DNA from: Candidatus Thorarchaeota archaeon
GTDB lineage: Archaea; Asgardarchaeota; Thorarchaeia; Thorarchaeales; Thorarchaeaceae
Assembly (NCBI GenBank): GCA_023134215.1
Contig: JAGLUV010000018.1
Span: 1-6,985, forward strand
Length of the DNA stretch: 6,985 nt
Direction: 5' to 3'
Under the pieces are notes generated by a model that worked only from the letters and a program-made list of their open reading frames with translations, searched no databases and was not told the origin of the DNA. The first letter of the stretch is position 1. Every line of letters starts with the position of its first letter. This document shows, piece by piece, positions 1-5,360 of the stretch. The position numbers and the translations under genes are program-made.

Positions 1-3
1 ATC

Positions 4-33
4 ATCCACTTGGCACTCCAAAATCTAGTGGAT
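4..33. repeat. short inverted repeat (7-bp arms)
   Basis: ATCCACT at 4-10 is exactly complementary to AGTGGAT at 27-33, with a 16-base loop. It lies immediately left of the GTATTA palindrome at 35. It could be the end of a transcript hairpin from a gene to the left of the window, or chance. No T-tract follows, so it is not a convincing terminator. Confidence 0.25.
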
Positions 34-34
34 A

Positions 35-50
35 GTATTACAGATATTAC
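35..50. repeat. dispersed palindrome, copy A (1 mismatch)
   Basis: GTATTA-CAGA-TATTAC. This matches the GTATTA-N4-TAATAC palindrome at 11 of 12 arm positions. Including the spacer it is 15/16 identical to the reverse complement of copy B at 1903-1918. It is intergenic, about 195 bases upstream of the first gene. Confidence 0.55.
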
Positions 51-106
51 TCAATGGTAGGCGGTTCGCGAAAGACATATCTCAGCTCACTGTATAATGC
101 ACTGGT

Positions 107-120
107 ATACAAAATTGTAT
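107..120. repeat. short palindrome ATACAA-AA-TTGTAT
   Basis: Perfect 6-bp arms around two bases, upstream of the first gene. The TTGTAT arm resembles the CTTGTATCAC repeat in the promoter of the AAA+ ATPase (5309-5318), so it could be a related protein-binding site. No function can be assigned from one copy. Confidence 0.25.
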
Positions 121-244
121 CCACGAGGAGGCTTCTGTCACTCAAATGTGGAATAACCGTCATAGACCTCTATTACTAAAACTGGGCTATATGAGGCGTG
201 TTTTCCATGGCTGCAATGAGGCCTAATCAACAATTTCATGCAGA

Positions 245-805
245 ATGACGGGGTGTAGAGTCTTGGAATCAAATAAGAAGGAACAAGGGTCTCGGGGAGT
301 GTCAAAAAAGCGAATCCGATCCAATGTAAAGCAAGTTTTGAACGAACCAGTACTGAAGACTCTAGTCAAGCAGTCAATGCTGACTGAAATACAACTTGAA
401 ACACTAATCATAGATCTTCTCGTGGAGGACAGCTATGGAGCTCACATTCCCTATGATGATAAGGCAGCATTCAGATCTCGTCGAGGCACCAGAGCACGAG
501 GCGTTTCACGTGGAGCATTCAACAGAACACTGAACCAAGCACGAAGGAACCTGACGCGTTGTCTAAGTACAATGCTTCTGCTAGCCTATCTTGGACTGTT
601 TGAATTTGCAATATTCCGACCCTTCGAAGAGATAGCTGCAAGGATTGGAAACTACAGACACATCCGCGATATATTGGGCGGCAAGGTTCAGTTGTCAACC
701 GAGGACATTGAGAGCTACCGTGCGGCTGAACGCATGATTCTTGCAGCCTTGGACGAGCTTACTTCGTCTCTTGCGCTGAAAACCGATCTCTCTAAGAAGA
801 AATGA
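245..805 (+). CDS. uncharacterised protein with HTH-like segment
   Basis: I cannot name this 186-residue protein. The N-terminus (residues 1-30) is polar and lysine/arginine-rich, probably disordered. A helix around 45-62 (LTEIQLETLIIDLL) is followed by an arginine-rich stretch and RGVSRGAFNRTLNQARRNL (about 85-103), which has the look of a DNA-binding helix-turn-helix, somewhat like sigma region 4. A hydrophobic helix (108-119, LSTMLLLAYLGLF) and two more helices complete it. It could be a small transcription regulator, or the 'RGVS..FNRTL.QAR.N' core may be purely structural. Residues 79-86 (RRGTRARG) contain a near-duplication of CGAGGC in the DNA (482 and 497, 15 bases apart), possibly a small in-frame expansion. 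The ATG at 245 has no clear Shine-Dalgarno; GTG at 299 is an alternative. The regular amphipathic pattern and clean stop support a real gene; the function is unknown. Confidence 0.72.
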   Translation: MTGCRVLESNKKEQGSRGVSKKRIRSNVKQVLNEPVLKTLVKQSMLTEIQLETLIIDLLVEDSYGAHIPYDDKAAFRSRRGTRARGVSRGAFNRTLNQARRNLTRCLSTMLLLAYLGLFEFAIFRPFEEIAARIGNYRHIRDILGGKVQLSTEDIESYRAAERMILAALDELTSSLALKTDLSKKK

Positions 806-878
806 AATCCCACAGCCGATTGGCTTTGGATAGATGCATGAGATCTGTGATTGCAAGAGCGCAATAAAATGGTACGAA

Positions 879-1062
879 TGTGTCGTATCATCGAGGACGC
901 ATCGCAACGCCAGCTAAGTTCGTTCTCCCATCAGGTCGTTCATAGCCACATTGATCATCTTGGAGGTGTATCTTGAGGAGATAGAGATGCCAACGATATT
1001 GCCCGAACTTACCAAGGCAGTTCGAAACTTCGGCATTGGCATGTCATCTTTGATACGACACA
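879..1062. repeat. inverted repeat enclosing nested stems
   Basis: The outer arms are 12 perfect base pairs (879-890 with 1051-1062). Allowing two mismatches outward they extend to 17 positions. Two further perfect stems (7 bp and 6 bp) nest concentrically in the right half. The nesting suggests RNA folding, but the 160-base separation also fits two oppositely oriented binding sites for a protein. It does not match tRNA, and I cannot place it in a known RNA family. Confidence 0.4.
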
Positions 1063-1094
1063 CTCATACAGAACATAGACACAATGATACATAG
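987..1094 (+). CDS. possible 35-residue ORF or gene remnant
   Basis: ATG at 987 is preceded by GAGGAG (975-980) at six bases, a good Shine-Dalgarno arrangement, and the ORF ends at TAG 1092-1094. The product starts MPTILPELTKAVRNFGIG and turns histidine/threonine-rich at its end, which looks less natural. The same frame stays open upstream to 918 and reads a plausible helical peptide (SFIATLIILEVYLEEIE), so this may be the tail of a decayed gene rather than an intact small protein. It competes with the structured-RNA reading of the same bases. Confidence 0.25.
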   Translation: MPTILPELTKAVRNFGIGMSSLIRHTHTEHRHNDT

Positions 1095-1109
1095 TTCTAA
1101 TCTTAGAAC
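1094..1109. promoter_or_regulatory. palindrome GTTCTAA-TC-TTAGAAC
   Basis: Perfect 7-bp arms around two bases, about 90 bases upstream of the TATA-like box of the next gene. It has the size of a dimeric regulator's operator. No second copy was seen in the window. Confidence 0.35.
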
Positions 1110-1194
1110 AGGAATTTCACTCAAATTGCACGTGCAAAAGCCGTTTCGTAATACGAGACATACAAATAATACAGTTATCTTTTGTCTAGCCAAC

Positions 1195-1202
1195 CTTTAT
1201 CC
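1195..1202 (+). promoter_or_regulatory. TATA-like box for the HEAT-like gene
   Basis: CTTTATCC resembles the archaeal TTTATA box. The usual 25-27-base spacing would start transcription near 1224. That gives a leader of about 45 bases to the preferred TTG start at 1270, or a nearly leaderless message for the TTG at 1225. Confidence 0.4.
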
Positions 1203-1269
1203 TACTTGGACAAATCAGTAAACCTTGATTCAGGCAGTGACAGTGATAACGGTGGTCAAGGAGAATCCC

Positions 1270-2502
1270 TTGGAGCGACTATTGAAAGCAAGTAGAAAAC
1301 GTGTTGCGGAAACTGAAGAGCGCGATAAGCTTGTTGAGATTACGAATGCAATTGGCGACCGAAGAGAACGGAACCTACTCGACCTCCTAGCTAACATCGA
1401 AGCCAAGGACGGATGGGAAACCGCAATTCATTTTCTAATTGAGTCCGCAAAATCTACATACTCGGCTCCAATTGGCGCAGGGGGTAGCCAACGAAGAATC
1501 GAGCCTTTGAAGTATCGAGAAGTGATTTTTGCCACTTTCTCCTCCGCAGGCTTGGAACCTGTGAACTATGATACAGTGGCATTACTCGATGAATTGCAAG
1601 GTGAAGAGTCAATGGTATCCGCCACACGCACATTTGCTGCCAGAGTTCAGAATCTGACGATTAAGCAATTTCAGAGTGGGGATGCCCTTTTCTTCGATTT
1701 AGCGAGCATGAGCAGCTCTCTTCCAGCAGACTTGATCGAGATGGCTGAGGCGATTCATAAGAAACGAATACATGAGCTAATCATTCCAGTTAGCAGGAAA
1801 CAAGCTCACCTGGAAAAGATGTGGTATTCCGAGTACGGTCGGATAGCCTTGGCAGAACAAGGCGTAAAAGGTAACAGATTACAGCTCCCCGATCTCGACT
1901 CGGTATTATCTGTAATACAACTAAGAATTGGCCATCGGTTGATGACTAAGGAAGATGACAGTCCCTTGGAAGTACCAGAAGTTACACCAACTAATGCTGA
2001 ATATGGAAATCTTCTCACCATGATGATCAACCAAGACATTGATGGACTTGGCCTTCTCGGAAGCAAAAACTCGCTTCCTCTTCTTAGCACTGTATTAAGA
2101 TCAACTGTTGCTGATTACCAGCAAGACAAGTCCACCAACCTATTCAGGAAATTCATTTCTTGCATGAACAGCCATGTGCAAGTTCGATCATTAAATTCAC
2201 TCGCAATGCTTGAGCGCGTCATGCAACTGGATAACAGCCGCCTTGTGACACCCGTCACAGTTGCTCTTGGGAATTTCTATCATGAATCTGCAGCTTCAGT
2301 CCTAATCGAGCTCGCATGTAGGACAAGGAATAAGGAAGTCGAAGCCGCTTCAATCACATCCATCGCAAACATTCACCGAAAGTGTCCTGAGGTTGAAGTG
2401 GTATTGGACAATGTCTTAACATCAGAGTGCAGAAATCGCGGCAGACTAAGACGCCTGCAGAAGAAGCTTCTAAAGACAAGCAGAAGCCAGTATTACAGCT
2501 AA
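1270..2502 (+). CDS. uncharacterised helical protein with HEAT-like C-terminal repeats
   Basis: About 410 residues, not recognised. I place the start at TTG 1270 because AAGGAG (1258-1263) lies six bases upstream. The frame extends to another TTG at 1225 and GTGs at 1237, 1243 and 1252, which lack such a site and would add up to 15 residues. The N-terminus is a basic helix (ERLLKASRKRVAE). The middle is helical with conserved-looking aromatic/charged segments but no catalytic motif. Roughly the last 150 residues form paired helices, such as SAASVLIELACRTRN followed by EVEAASITSIANIHRK, resembling HEAT/ARM repeats that act as protein-binding scaffolds. There is no signal peptide or membrane segment, so it is probably cytoplasmic. 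A perfect copy of the GTATTA palindrome lies inside the gene (1903) and another spans its stop codon (2490). The C-terminus is very basic (RLRRLQKKLLKTSR). Confident as a gene; function open. Confidence 0.82.
   Translation: MERLLKASRKRVAETEERDKLVEITNAIGDRRERNLLDLLANIEAKDGWETAIHFLIESAKSTYSAPIGAGGSQRRIEPLKYREVIFATFSSAGLEPVNYDTVALLDELQGEESMVSATRTFAARVQNLTIKQFQSGDALFFDLASMSSSLPADLIEMAEAIHKKRIHELIIPVSRKQAHLEKMWYSEYGRIALAEQGVKGNRLQLPDLDSVLSVIQLRIGHRLMTKEDDSPLEVPEVTPTNAEYGNLLTMMINQDIDGLGLLGSKNSLPLLSTVLRSTVADYQQDKSTNLFRKFISCMNSHVQVRSLNSLAMLERVMQLDNSRLVTPVTVALGNFYHESAASVLIELACRTRNKEVEAASITSIANIHRKCPEVEVVLDNVLTSECRNRGRLRRLQKKLLKTSRSQYYS
1903..1918. repeat. dispersed palindrome, copy B (perfect)
   Basis: GTATTA-TCTG-TAATAC, perfect 6-bp arms, inside the coding region of the HEAT-like gene. 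Its reverse complement carries the same CAGA spacer as copy A. Confidence 0.6.
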
Positions 2503-2505
2503 TAT
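2490..2505. repeat. dispersed palindrome, copy C (1 mismatch)
   Basis: GTATTA-CAGC-TAATAT spans the last codons and the TAA stop (2500-2502) of the HEAT-like gene. A further half-site GTATTACA begins exactly 18 bases on, at 2508, in the promoter region of the CoA synthetase gene. Confidence 0.5.
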
Positions 2506-2532
2506 AGGTATTACATGCCGTAAGCACGACAG

Positions 2533-2540
2533 ACATAAAT
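2533..2540 (+). promoter_or_regulatory. TATA-like box for the CoA synthetase gene
   Basis: ACATAAAT is the most TATA-like stretch in the short gap. It would start transcription near 2562. A small inverted repeat, TTCTC-GCGT-GAGAA (2550-2563), covers that point and could serve as an operator. Confidence 0.3.
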
Positions 2541-2589
2541 CAACTGGCCTTCTCGCGTGAGAATCATGAGCAAATCAAAGGGGAACGCA

Positions 2590-3960
2590 ATGGAGGAAAT
2601 TGACAAGTTCTTCACACCTCATTCCGTTGCCTTAGTTGGAGCTTCATCTGACTACAGGAAATTAGGTAACTCAATACTGATGAATCTCTTGGCTTCGGAA
2701 ATACAGGTATATCCCGTTACCCGAAATAAAGATCGTGTCCTAGGTGTCAAGGCGTATTCAGATTTGAAAAGCCTACCAGAACCCGTTGATCTGGTTATCA
2801 TTGCAGTAGCTGCCAAATACTGTGTAGGACTTATGTCAGAAGTACAAGGTGCTGGAGCCAGACATGCAGTGGTGATATCCGGTGGATTCAGTGAAACTGG
2901 TCCTGAAGGAGAGAAGCTTGAAAATGCGCTAGTCGCAGCTGCAAAAGAAGCCGATGTTAGAATCATCGGCCCAAACTGCGTTGGAGTATCTAACAGTCGA
3001 ATTTTCAATGGCACATTTACTATGATGCCAGAGCGCGGCAACATAGCATTCCTGTCTCAAAGTGGCGCGCTTGGAGGCATGACGATCTATATGACGCGAG
3101 CGAAGCGTATTGGCATAAGTAAGTTCGCTAGCGTTGGAAATGCAGCAGATGTGAGTTTAGATGAAATAATCGATTACTTTAGAACAGACACAAAGTCTGC
3201 AGTCATTGCTGTCTACGTAGAAGGAGTCGACAATGGCAGATCGTTCTTTAATGCTCTACATAACGCTGCCAACGAAAAACCAGTTGTTGTTCTGAAAGGT
3301 GGTCGGAGTGATGCAGGCGGAATTGCTACACGGTCACACACTGGATCTATGGCTGGGTCTCCGAAGCTGTTTGAAGGAATGATTCGTCAAGCCGGCTGTG
3401 TCATAGCCCCAACATTCGATTCATTACTTGAGATATGTAAGCTATTCGATTATCAGCCTCTTCCTGCGGGAAATCGTATTGGTATTATTAGTAATACAGG
3501 TGGGGCGGGAGTTCTAGCCACGGATGCAGTGTCTGATTTCAATCTAGAAGTTCCAAATCTGGAAAGAAAAACACGTCATGAACTTAAGCAGATTCTATCT
3601 CCCATGGCGTCGACAGACAATCCTGTGGATGTAGTGGCAGGTGCTGGCCGAAAAGAGTACACTCTCACAACAGAGCTTTTGCTAAGAGATCCAAACATAG
3701 ACATGCTATTGGTAATTTGTGGGGTACCTACATTTGCAGGAATGACACAGACCGAGCATGCTGCAGGCACACTTGAAGGGCTGCGAACAGCTGAGAGTGG
3801 AAAGCCTGTTGTCGGAGTCTGGTTGGCTGGTGATGTTGGCAAACCTGGTAAGGACTTGTTAGAAATGAACAGAATACCATGTTATGACGACCCTGCACTG
3901 GCAGCTCTTTGCATGTCACGAGTAGCACAATACGCCGAGATGCATAGCTCTTCCAAGTAA
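2590..3960 (+). CDS. acyl/acetyl-CoA synthetase (ADP-forming) alpha subunit
   Basis: The alpha subunit of the archaeal ADP-forming acyl-CoA synthetase, a cytosolic enzyme that converts acyl-CoA, ADP and phosphate to acid, CoA and ATP during amino-acid or sugar fermentation. From ATG 2590 it has 456 residues, the usual length for a separate alpha subunit. Residues 12-35 form the CoA-binding Rossmann start (SVALVGASS..KLGNSIL), followed by IIGPNCVGV (125-133), FLSQSGALGG (154-163), KGGRS (236-240) and TRSHTGSMAG. His250 in the last motif matches the histidine that is transiently phosphorylated in this family. The last 170 residues are the third alpha-type domain (RIGIISNTGGAG). I prefer ATG 2590 because AGGGG lies six bases upstream and family members begin close to SVAVIGAS; the frame also offers GTG 2557 and ATG 2566. 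The ATP-grasp beta subunit is not in the window, so it must be encoded elsewhere. The exact acyl substrate cannot be read from the sequence. Confidence 0.94.
   Translation: MEEIDKFFTPHSVALVGASSDYRKLGNSILMNLLASEIQVYPVTRNKDRVLGVKAYSDLKSLPEPVDLVIIAVAAKYCVGLMSEVQGAGARHAVVISGGFSETGPEGEKLENALVAAAKEADVRIIGPNCVGVSNSRIFNGTFTMMPERGNIAFLSQSGALGGMTIYMTRAKRIGISKFASVGNAADVSLDEIIDYFRTDTKSAVIAVYVEGVDNGRSFFNALHNAANEKPVVVLKGGRSDAGGIATRSHTGSMAGSPKLFEGMIRQAGCVIAPTFDSLLEICKLFDYQPLPAGNRIGIISNTGGAGVLATDAVSDFNLEVPNLERKTRHELKQILSPMASTDNPVDVVAGAGRKEYTLTTELLLRDPNIDMLLVICGVPTFAGMTQTEHAAGTLEGLRTAESGKPVVGVWLAGDVGKPGKDLLEMNRIPCYDDPALAALCMSRVAQYAEMHSSSK
3482..3497. repeat. dispersed palindrome, copy D (perfect)
   Basis: GTATTA-TTAG-TAATAC, perfect arms, inside the CoA synthetase gene where it encodes part of the conserved RIGIISNTGG stretch. 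The protein sequence partly constrains these bases, so this copy is weaker evidence than its perfect match suggests. Confidence 0.5.
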
Positions 3961-3970
3961 GTCATTATGC

Positions 3971-3980
3971 TGACATGTCA
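3971..3980. repeat. palindrome TGACATGTCA
   Basis: A perfect 10-bp palindrome in the 48-bp gap between two convergent genes. Its ACATGT core recurs in copy E, 14 bases away centre to centre. Confidence 0.4.
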
Positions 3981-3981
3981 C

Positions 3982-3997
3982 GTATTACATGTAATAG
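3982..3997. repeat. dispersed palindrome, copy E (1 mismatch)
   Basis: GTATTA-CATG-TAATAG. The inner 14 bases (3983-3996) are a perfect palindrome. It sits just past the stop codon of the RHH gene (4009) and of the CoA synthetase gene (3960), at the downstream flank of the ATPase-RHH operon. There is no coding constraint here, which makes it a good copy for testing function. Confidence 0.6.
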
Positions 3998-4008
3998 AGC
4001 CAATACCA

Positions 4009-4317
4009 TCATGGTTTCAGATGTCTTTCTGCAATGGTCGGAAATTCATTTGTCACCGCTTCGCGCAGCTTACGCTCAACCCACATACTCAGGTTAATCG
4101 ACTTTTCACTTCTCACAGCCTGCAAACAACTTCTCAAATCTATTGGGATAGAGAACGAAACTATAGGACTCTTACGCTCACGGTTTGGCACAGCCTCAAC
4201 GTGCCCAGCTTCATCAACCCTCTCTACAGAGGTGTGTGAGGGTCGACTTATTGCTGCTGTAGACTCGCCTTTCTTTCGTCTATCTTCCTCATCTCGTCTA
4301 TACTTACCTAGAACCAC
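4009..4317 (-). CDS. ribbon-helix-helix DNA-binding protein
   Basis: A 102-residue protein. Residues 1-50 are charged and probably disordered (MVLGKYRRDEEDRRKKGEST). Residues 51-89 fit the ribbon-helix-helix fold: a beta strand (PIVSFSIPIDL), a first helix (LRSCLQAVRSEK), a short SINLS turn and a second helix (SMWVERKLREAV). Such proteins dimerise through the strand and bind short palindromic or direct-repeat DNA sites. The start is GTG 4317. A strong GGAGGT seven bases upstream lies inside the last codons of the ATPase gene, whose stop is only three bases away, so the two are one operon and translation is probably coupled. The layout (flexible N-terminus, C-terminal RHH, partner ATPase gene) recalls archaeal SegB, but the sequence is not clearly SegB. 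By position, likely targets are the repeats at 5309-5336 and 3982-3997 (inference). A plain CopG-type repressor or an antitoxin is the alternative. Confidence 0.82.
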   Translation of the reverse strand: MVLGKYRRDEEDRRKKGESTAAISRPSHTSVERVDEAGHVEAVPNRERKSPIVSFSIPIDLRSCLQAVRSEKSINLSMWVERKLREAVTNEFPTIAERHLKP

Positions 4318-4330
4318 TTATTACACCTCC
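4318..4330 (-). promoter_or_regulatory. strong RBS and tandem stops at ATPase/RHH junction
   Basis: Read on the minus strand, GGAGGT (4330-4325) is followed by GTAATAA and the GTG start of the RHH gene. The ATPase stop TAA (4323-4321) is followed by a second in-frame TAA (4320-4318). This is the best Shine-Dalgarno in the window and decides the GTG start. Confidence 0.75.
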
Positions 4331-5295
4331 TTCAAGATACTGGCATAAGCTTCTGTCACTAGCTCGGCAATCTTCAAAGTAACAGATGGATCTCCTGATT
4401 GTCTAAGCTTTTCAGCTGCCACCTGTTGGCACCCACGCGCAAGCATTCGTATGTCGCGTGGATTTCCTCTGGCTGCACGGTTGATCGTTTCTACTGTTTT
4501 ATCATCAAACGGATACAGGTCGAAGCTAGTGGGATCGAAGATGTCGATCCTGCCTTTCGCGTAAGCCAATCTGCGGCCAACGAATTCCTTCGCTTTTTGG
4601 TCATCAAGTGGCGGCACATCAAGTGGCTCAGTCCTGTGTGCAATCTGCGGCAGGAAGTTGAGCATGGCATTCCAATACTCCATTGTTCCGCTCATGATGA
4701 GCGTGATAATGGGCTCATCAAGTGCGCCTCCTCTATGTGAATCGACCATCTCCTCAGTAGGCAGATCTGCCAAATATCGCAGTTTGTGGAAAGCTGCTTC
4801 TTGGTTGTCAGCAACATCTTCTATGAATAGGGCTGTGCGACATTTTTCCTGAACATACCTTCTTAGGCTCTCTGTAGCAACGGCCTCCACAATCTGACTT
4901 GACTCCCATGACCGACGATACTTAATCCTTAGAGAATCAGCTATTGCTGCCGACATTTGTTTTTCATAGAGTCCAGTCATTCCGACATAGCCCGTGACAA
5001 ACTTGTTGCCACGTCTATCCGCCAAGGTGGGCAAGTCACGAAGAGCCAAAAGCATCAAAGTGCTCTTGCCAGATCCCACTGGACCCCTCAGGAACACATG
5101 ACGCTCATTCGTAAGAATCAAATCAACGATACTGTCAAGGAACGTTGGATGTTCAATGTATAGCCTTGAATCCGGCATCTTATAGCCCCGGAATGGCGAG
5201 GACCTGCAGTTAACAGCCTCTTCCCACGCACGCAGGACTTCCTTTCTAGTGTTGAAGTGCCTAATCAAAGCGCTTTCATGGATGGCAATAGTCAT
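4321..5295 (-). CDS. AAA+ ATPase (ORC/Cdc6- or ExeA-like)
   Basis: A P-loop ATPase of 324 residues. The Walker A motif is GPVGSGKST (71-79), classical and not the deviant ParA form. Walker B is LFIED (156-160). A sensor-1-like strand follows (IITLIMSGT, about 196-204). The C-terminal helical lid carries RAARGNPRDIRMLARGC (273-289), the GNPR-type sensor-2 arginine seen in ORC/Cdc6 and ExeA/TniB-like AAA+ proteins. Unlike Cdc6 it ends after the lid without a winged-helix domain. I chose ATG 5295: AGAGGG lies nine bases upstream, and the frame before it (to 5466) would run through the promoter and operator repeats and encodes an unlikely cysteine-rich peptide. It is the first gene of a two-gene operon with the RHH protein, which probably supplies DNA binding. 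Its biological role is unknown: DNA partition, remodelling or regulation are options. The ATPase fold is certain, the subfamily moderately so. Confidence 0.9.
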   Translation of the reverse strand: MTIAIHESALIRHFNTRKEVLRAWEEAVNCRSSPFRGYKMPDSRLYIEHPTFLDSIVDLILTNERHVFLRGPVGSGKSTLMLLALRDLPTLADRRGNKFVTGYVGMTGLYEKQMSAAIADSLRIKYRRSWESSQIVEAVATESLRRYVQEKCRTALFIEDVADNQEAAFHKLRYLADLPTEEMVDSHRGGALDEPIITLIMSGTMEYWNAMLNFLPQIAHRTEPLDVPPLDDQKAKEFVGRRLAYAKGRIDIFDPTSFDLYPFDDKTVETINRAARGNPRDIRMLARGCQQVAAEKLRQSGDPSVTLKIAELVTEAYASILKEV

Positions 5296-5308
5296 CTTGT
5301 TTTGCCCT

Positions 5309-5336
5309 CTTGTATCACAAGTACTTCTTGTAATAC
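5309..5336. promoter_or_regulatory. operator-like repeats, including palindrome copy F
   Basis: Two direct repeats, CTTGTATCAC (5309-5318) and CTTGTAATAC (5327-5336), start 18 bases apart. The first is also part of the inverted repeat CTTGT-ATC-ACAAG (5309-5321), and AAGTACTT (5319-5326) is a palindrome. Bases 5321-5336 (GTACTT-CTTG-TAATAC) match the dispersed GTATTA palindrome with two mismatches. The block lies just downstream of the start point predicted from the minus-strand TATA box, where a bound protein would block transcription of the ATPase-RHH operon. Confidence 0.55.
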
Positions 5337-5360
5337 AGTTTCTGACTCCCAATATTTCGA

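Larger units (their letters stand above)
806..1269. other. long intergenic region with nested inverted repeats
   Basis: No substantial gene is visible in these 464 bases. The region holds a 12-bp inverted repeat (TGTGTCGTATCA at 879-890, TGATACGACACA at 1051-1062). Nested inside it are ATGCCAA/TTGGCAT (987-993/1036-1042) and CGAACT/AGTTCG (1004-1009/1019-1024), which could fold as one 184-base structured RNA. To the right are the palindrome at 1094-1109, a TCGTA-A-TACGA palindrome (1146-1156), two TAATAC half-sites 18 bases apart (1149, 1167) and a TATA-like box (1195-1202). A short ORF at 987-1094 overlaps the inverted repeats. Confidence 0.5.

Noticed and set aside
146..226. 26-codon ORF from ATG 146 on the plus strand
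   Set aside because: The nearest Shine-Dalgarno (GAGGAGG at 124-130) is about 15 bases away, the peptide has no convincing pattern, and an ORF of this length is expected by chance.
1019..1029. AGTTCGAAACT, another T-loop-like stretch in the long intergenic region
   Set aside because: It is a small self-complementary sequence within the nested repeats; no cloverleaf can be built and no CCA-type end is present.
4034..4348. Plus-strand ORFs (3967-4239 and 4034-4348) opposite the RHH gene
   Set aside because: They lie antisense to a gene with a clear RHH fold and a strong ribosome-binding site, and their serine- and threonine-rich peptides look like complements of coding sequence.
4009..5295. 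Toxin-antitoxin interpretation of the RHH protein and its neighbour
   Set aside because: The partner is a 324-residue AAA+ ATPase located upstream rather than a small toxin, and no toxin-type fold is encoded beside the RHH gene.
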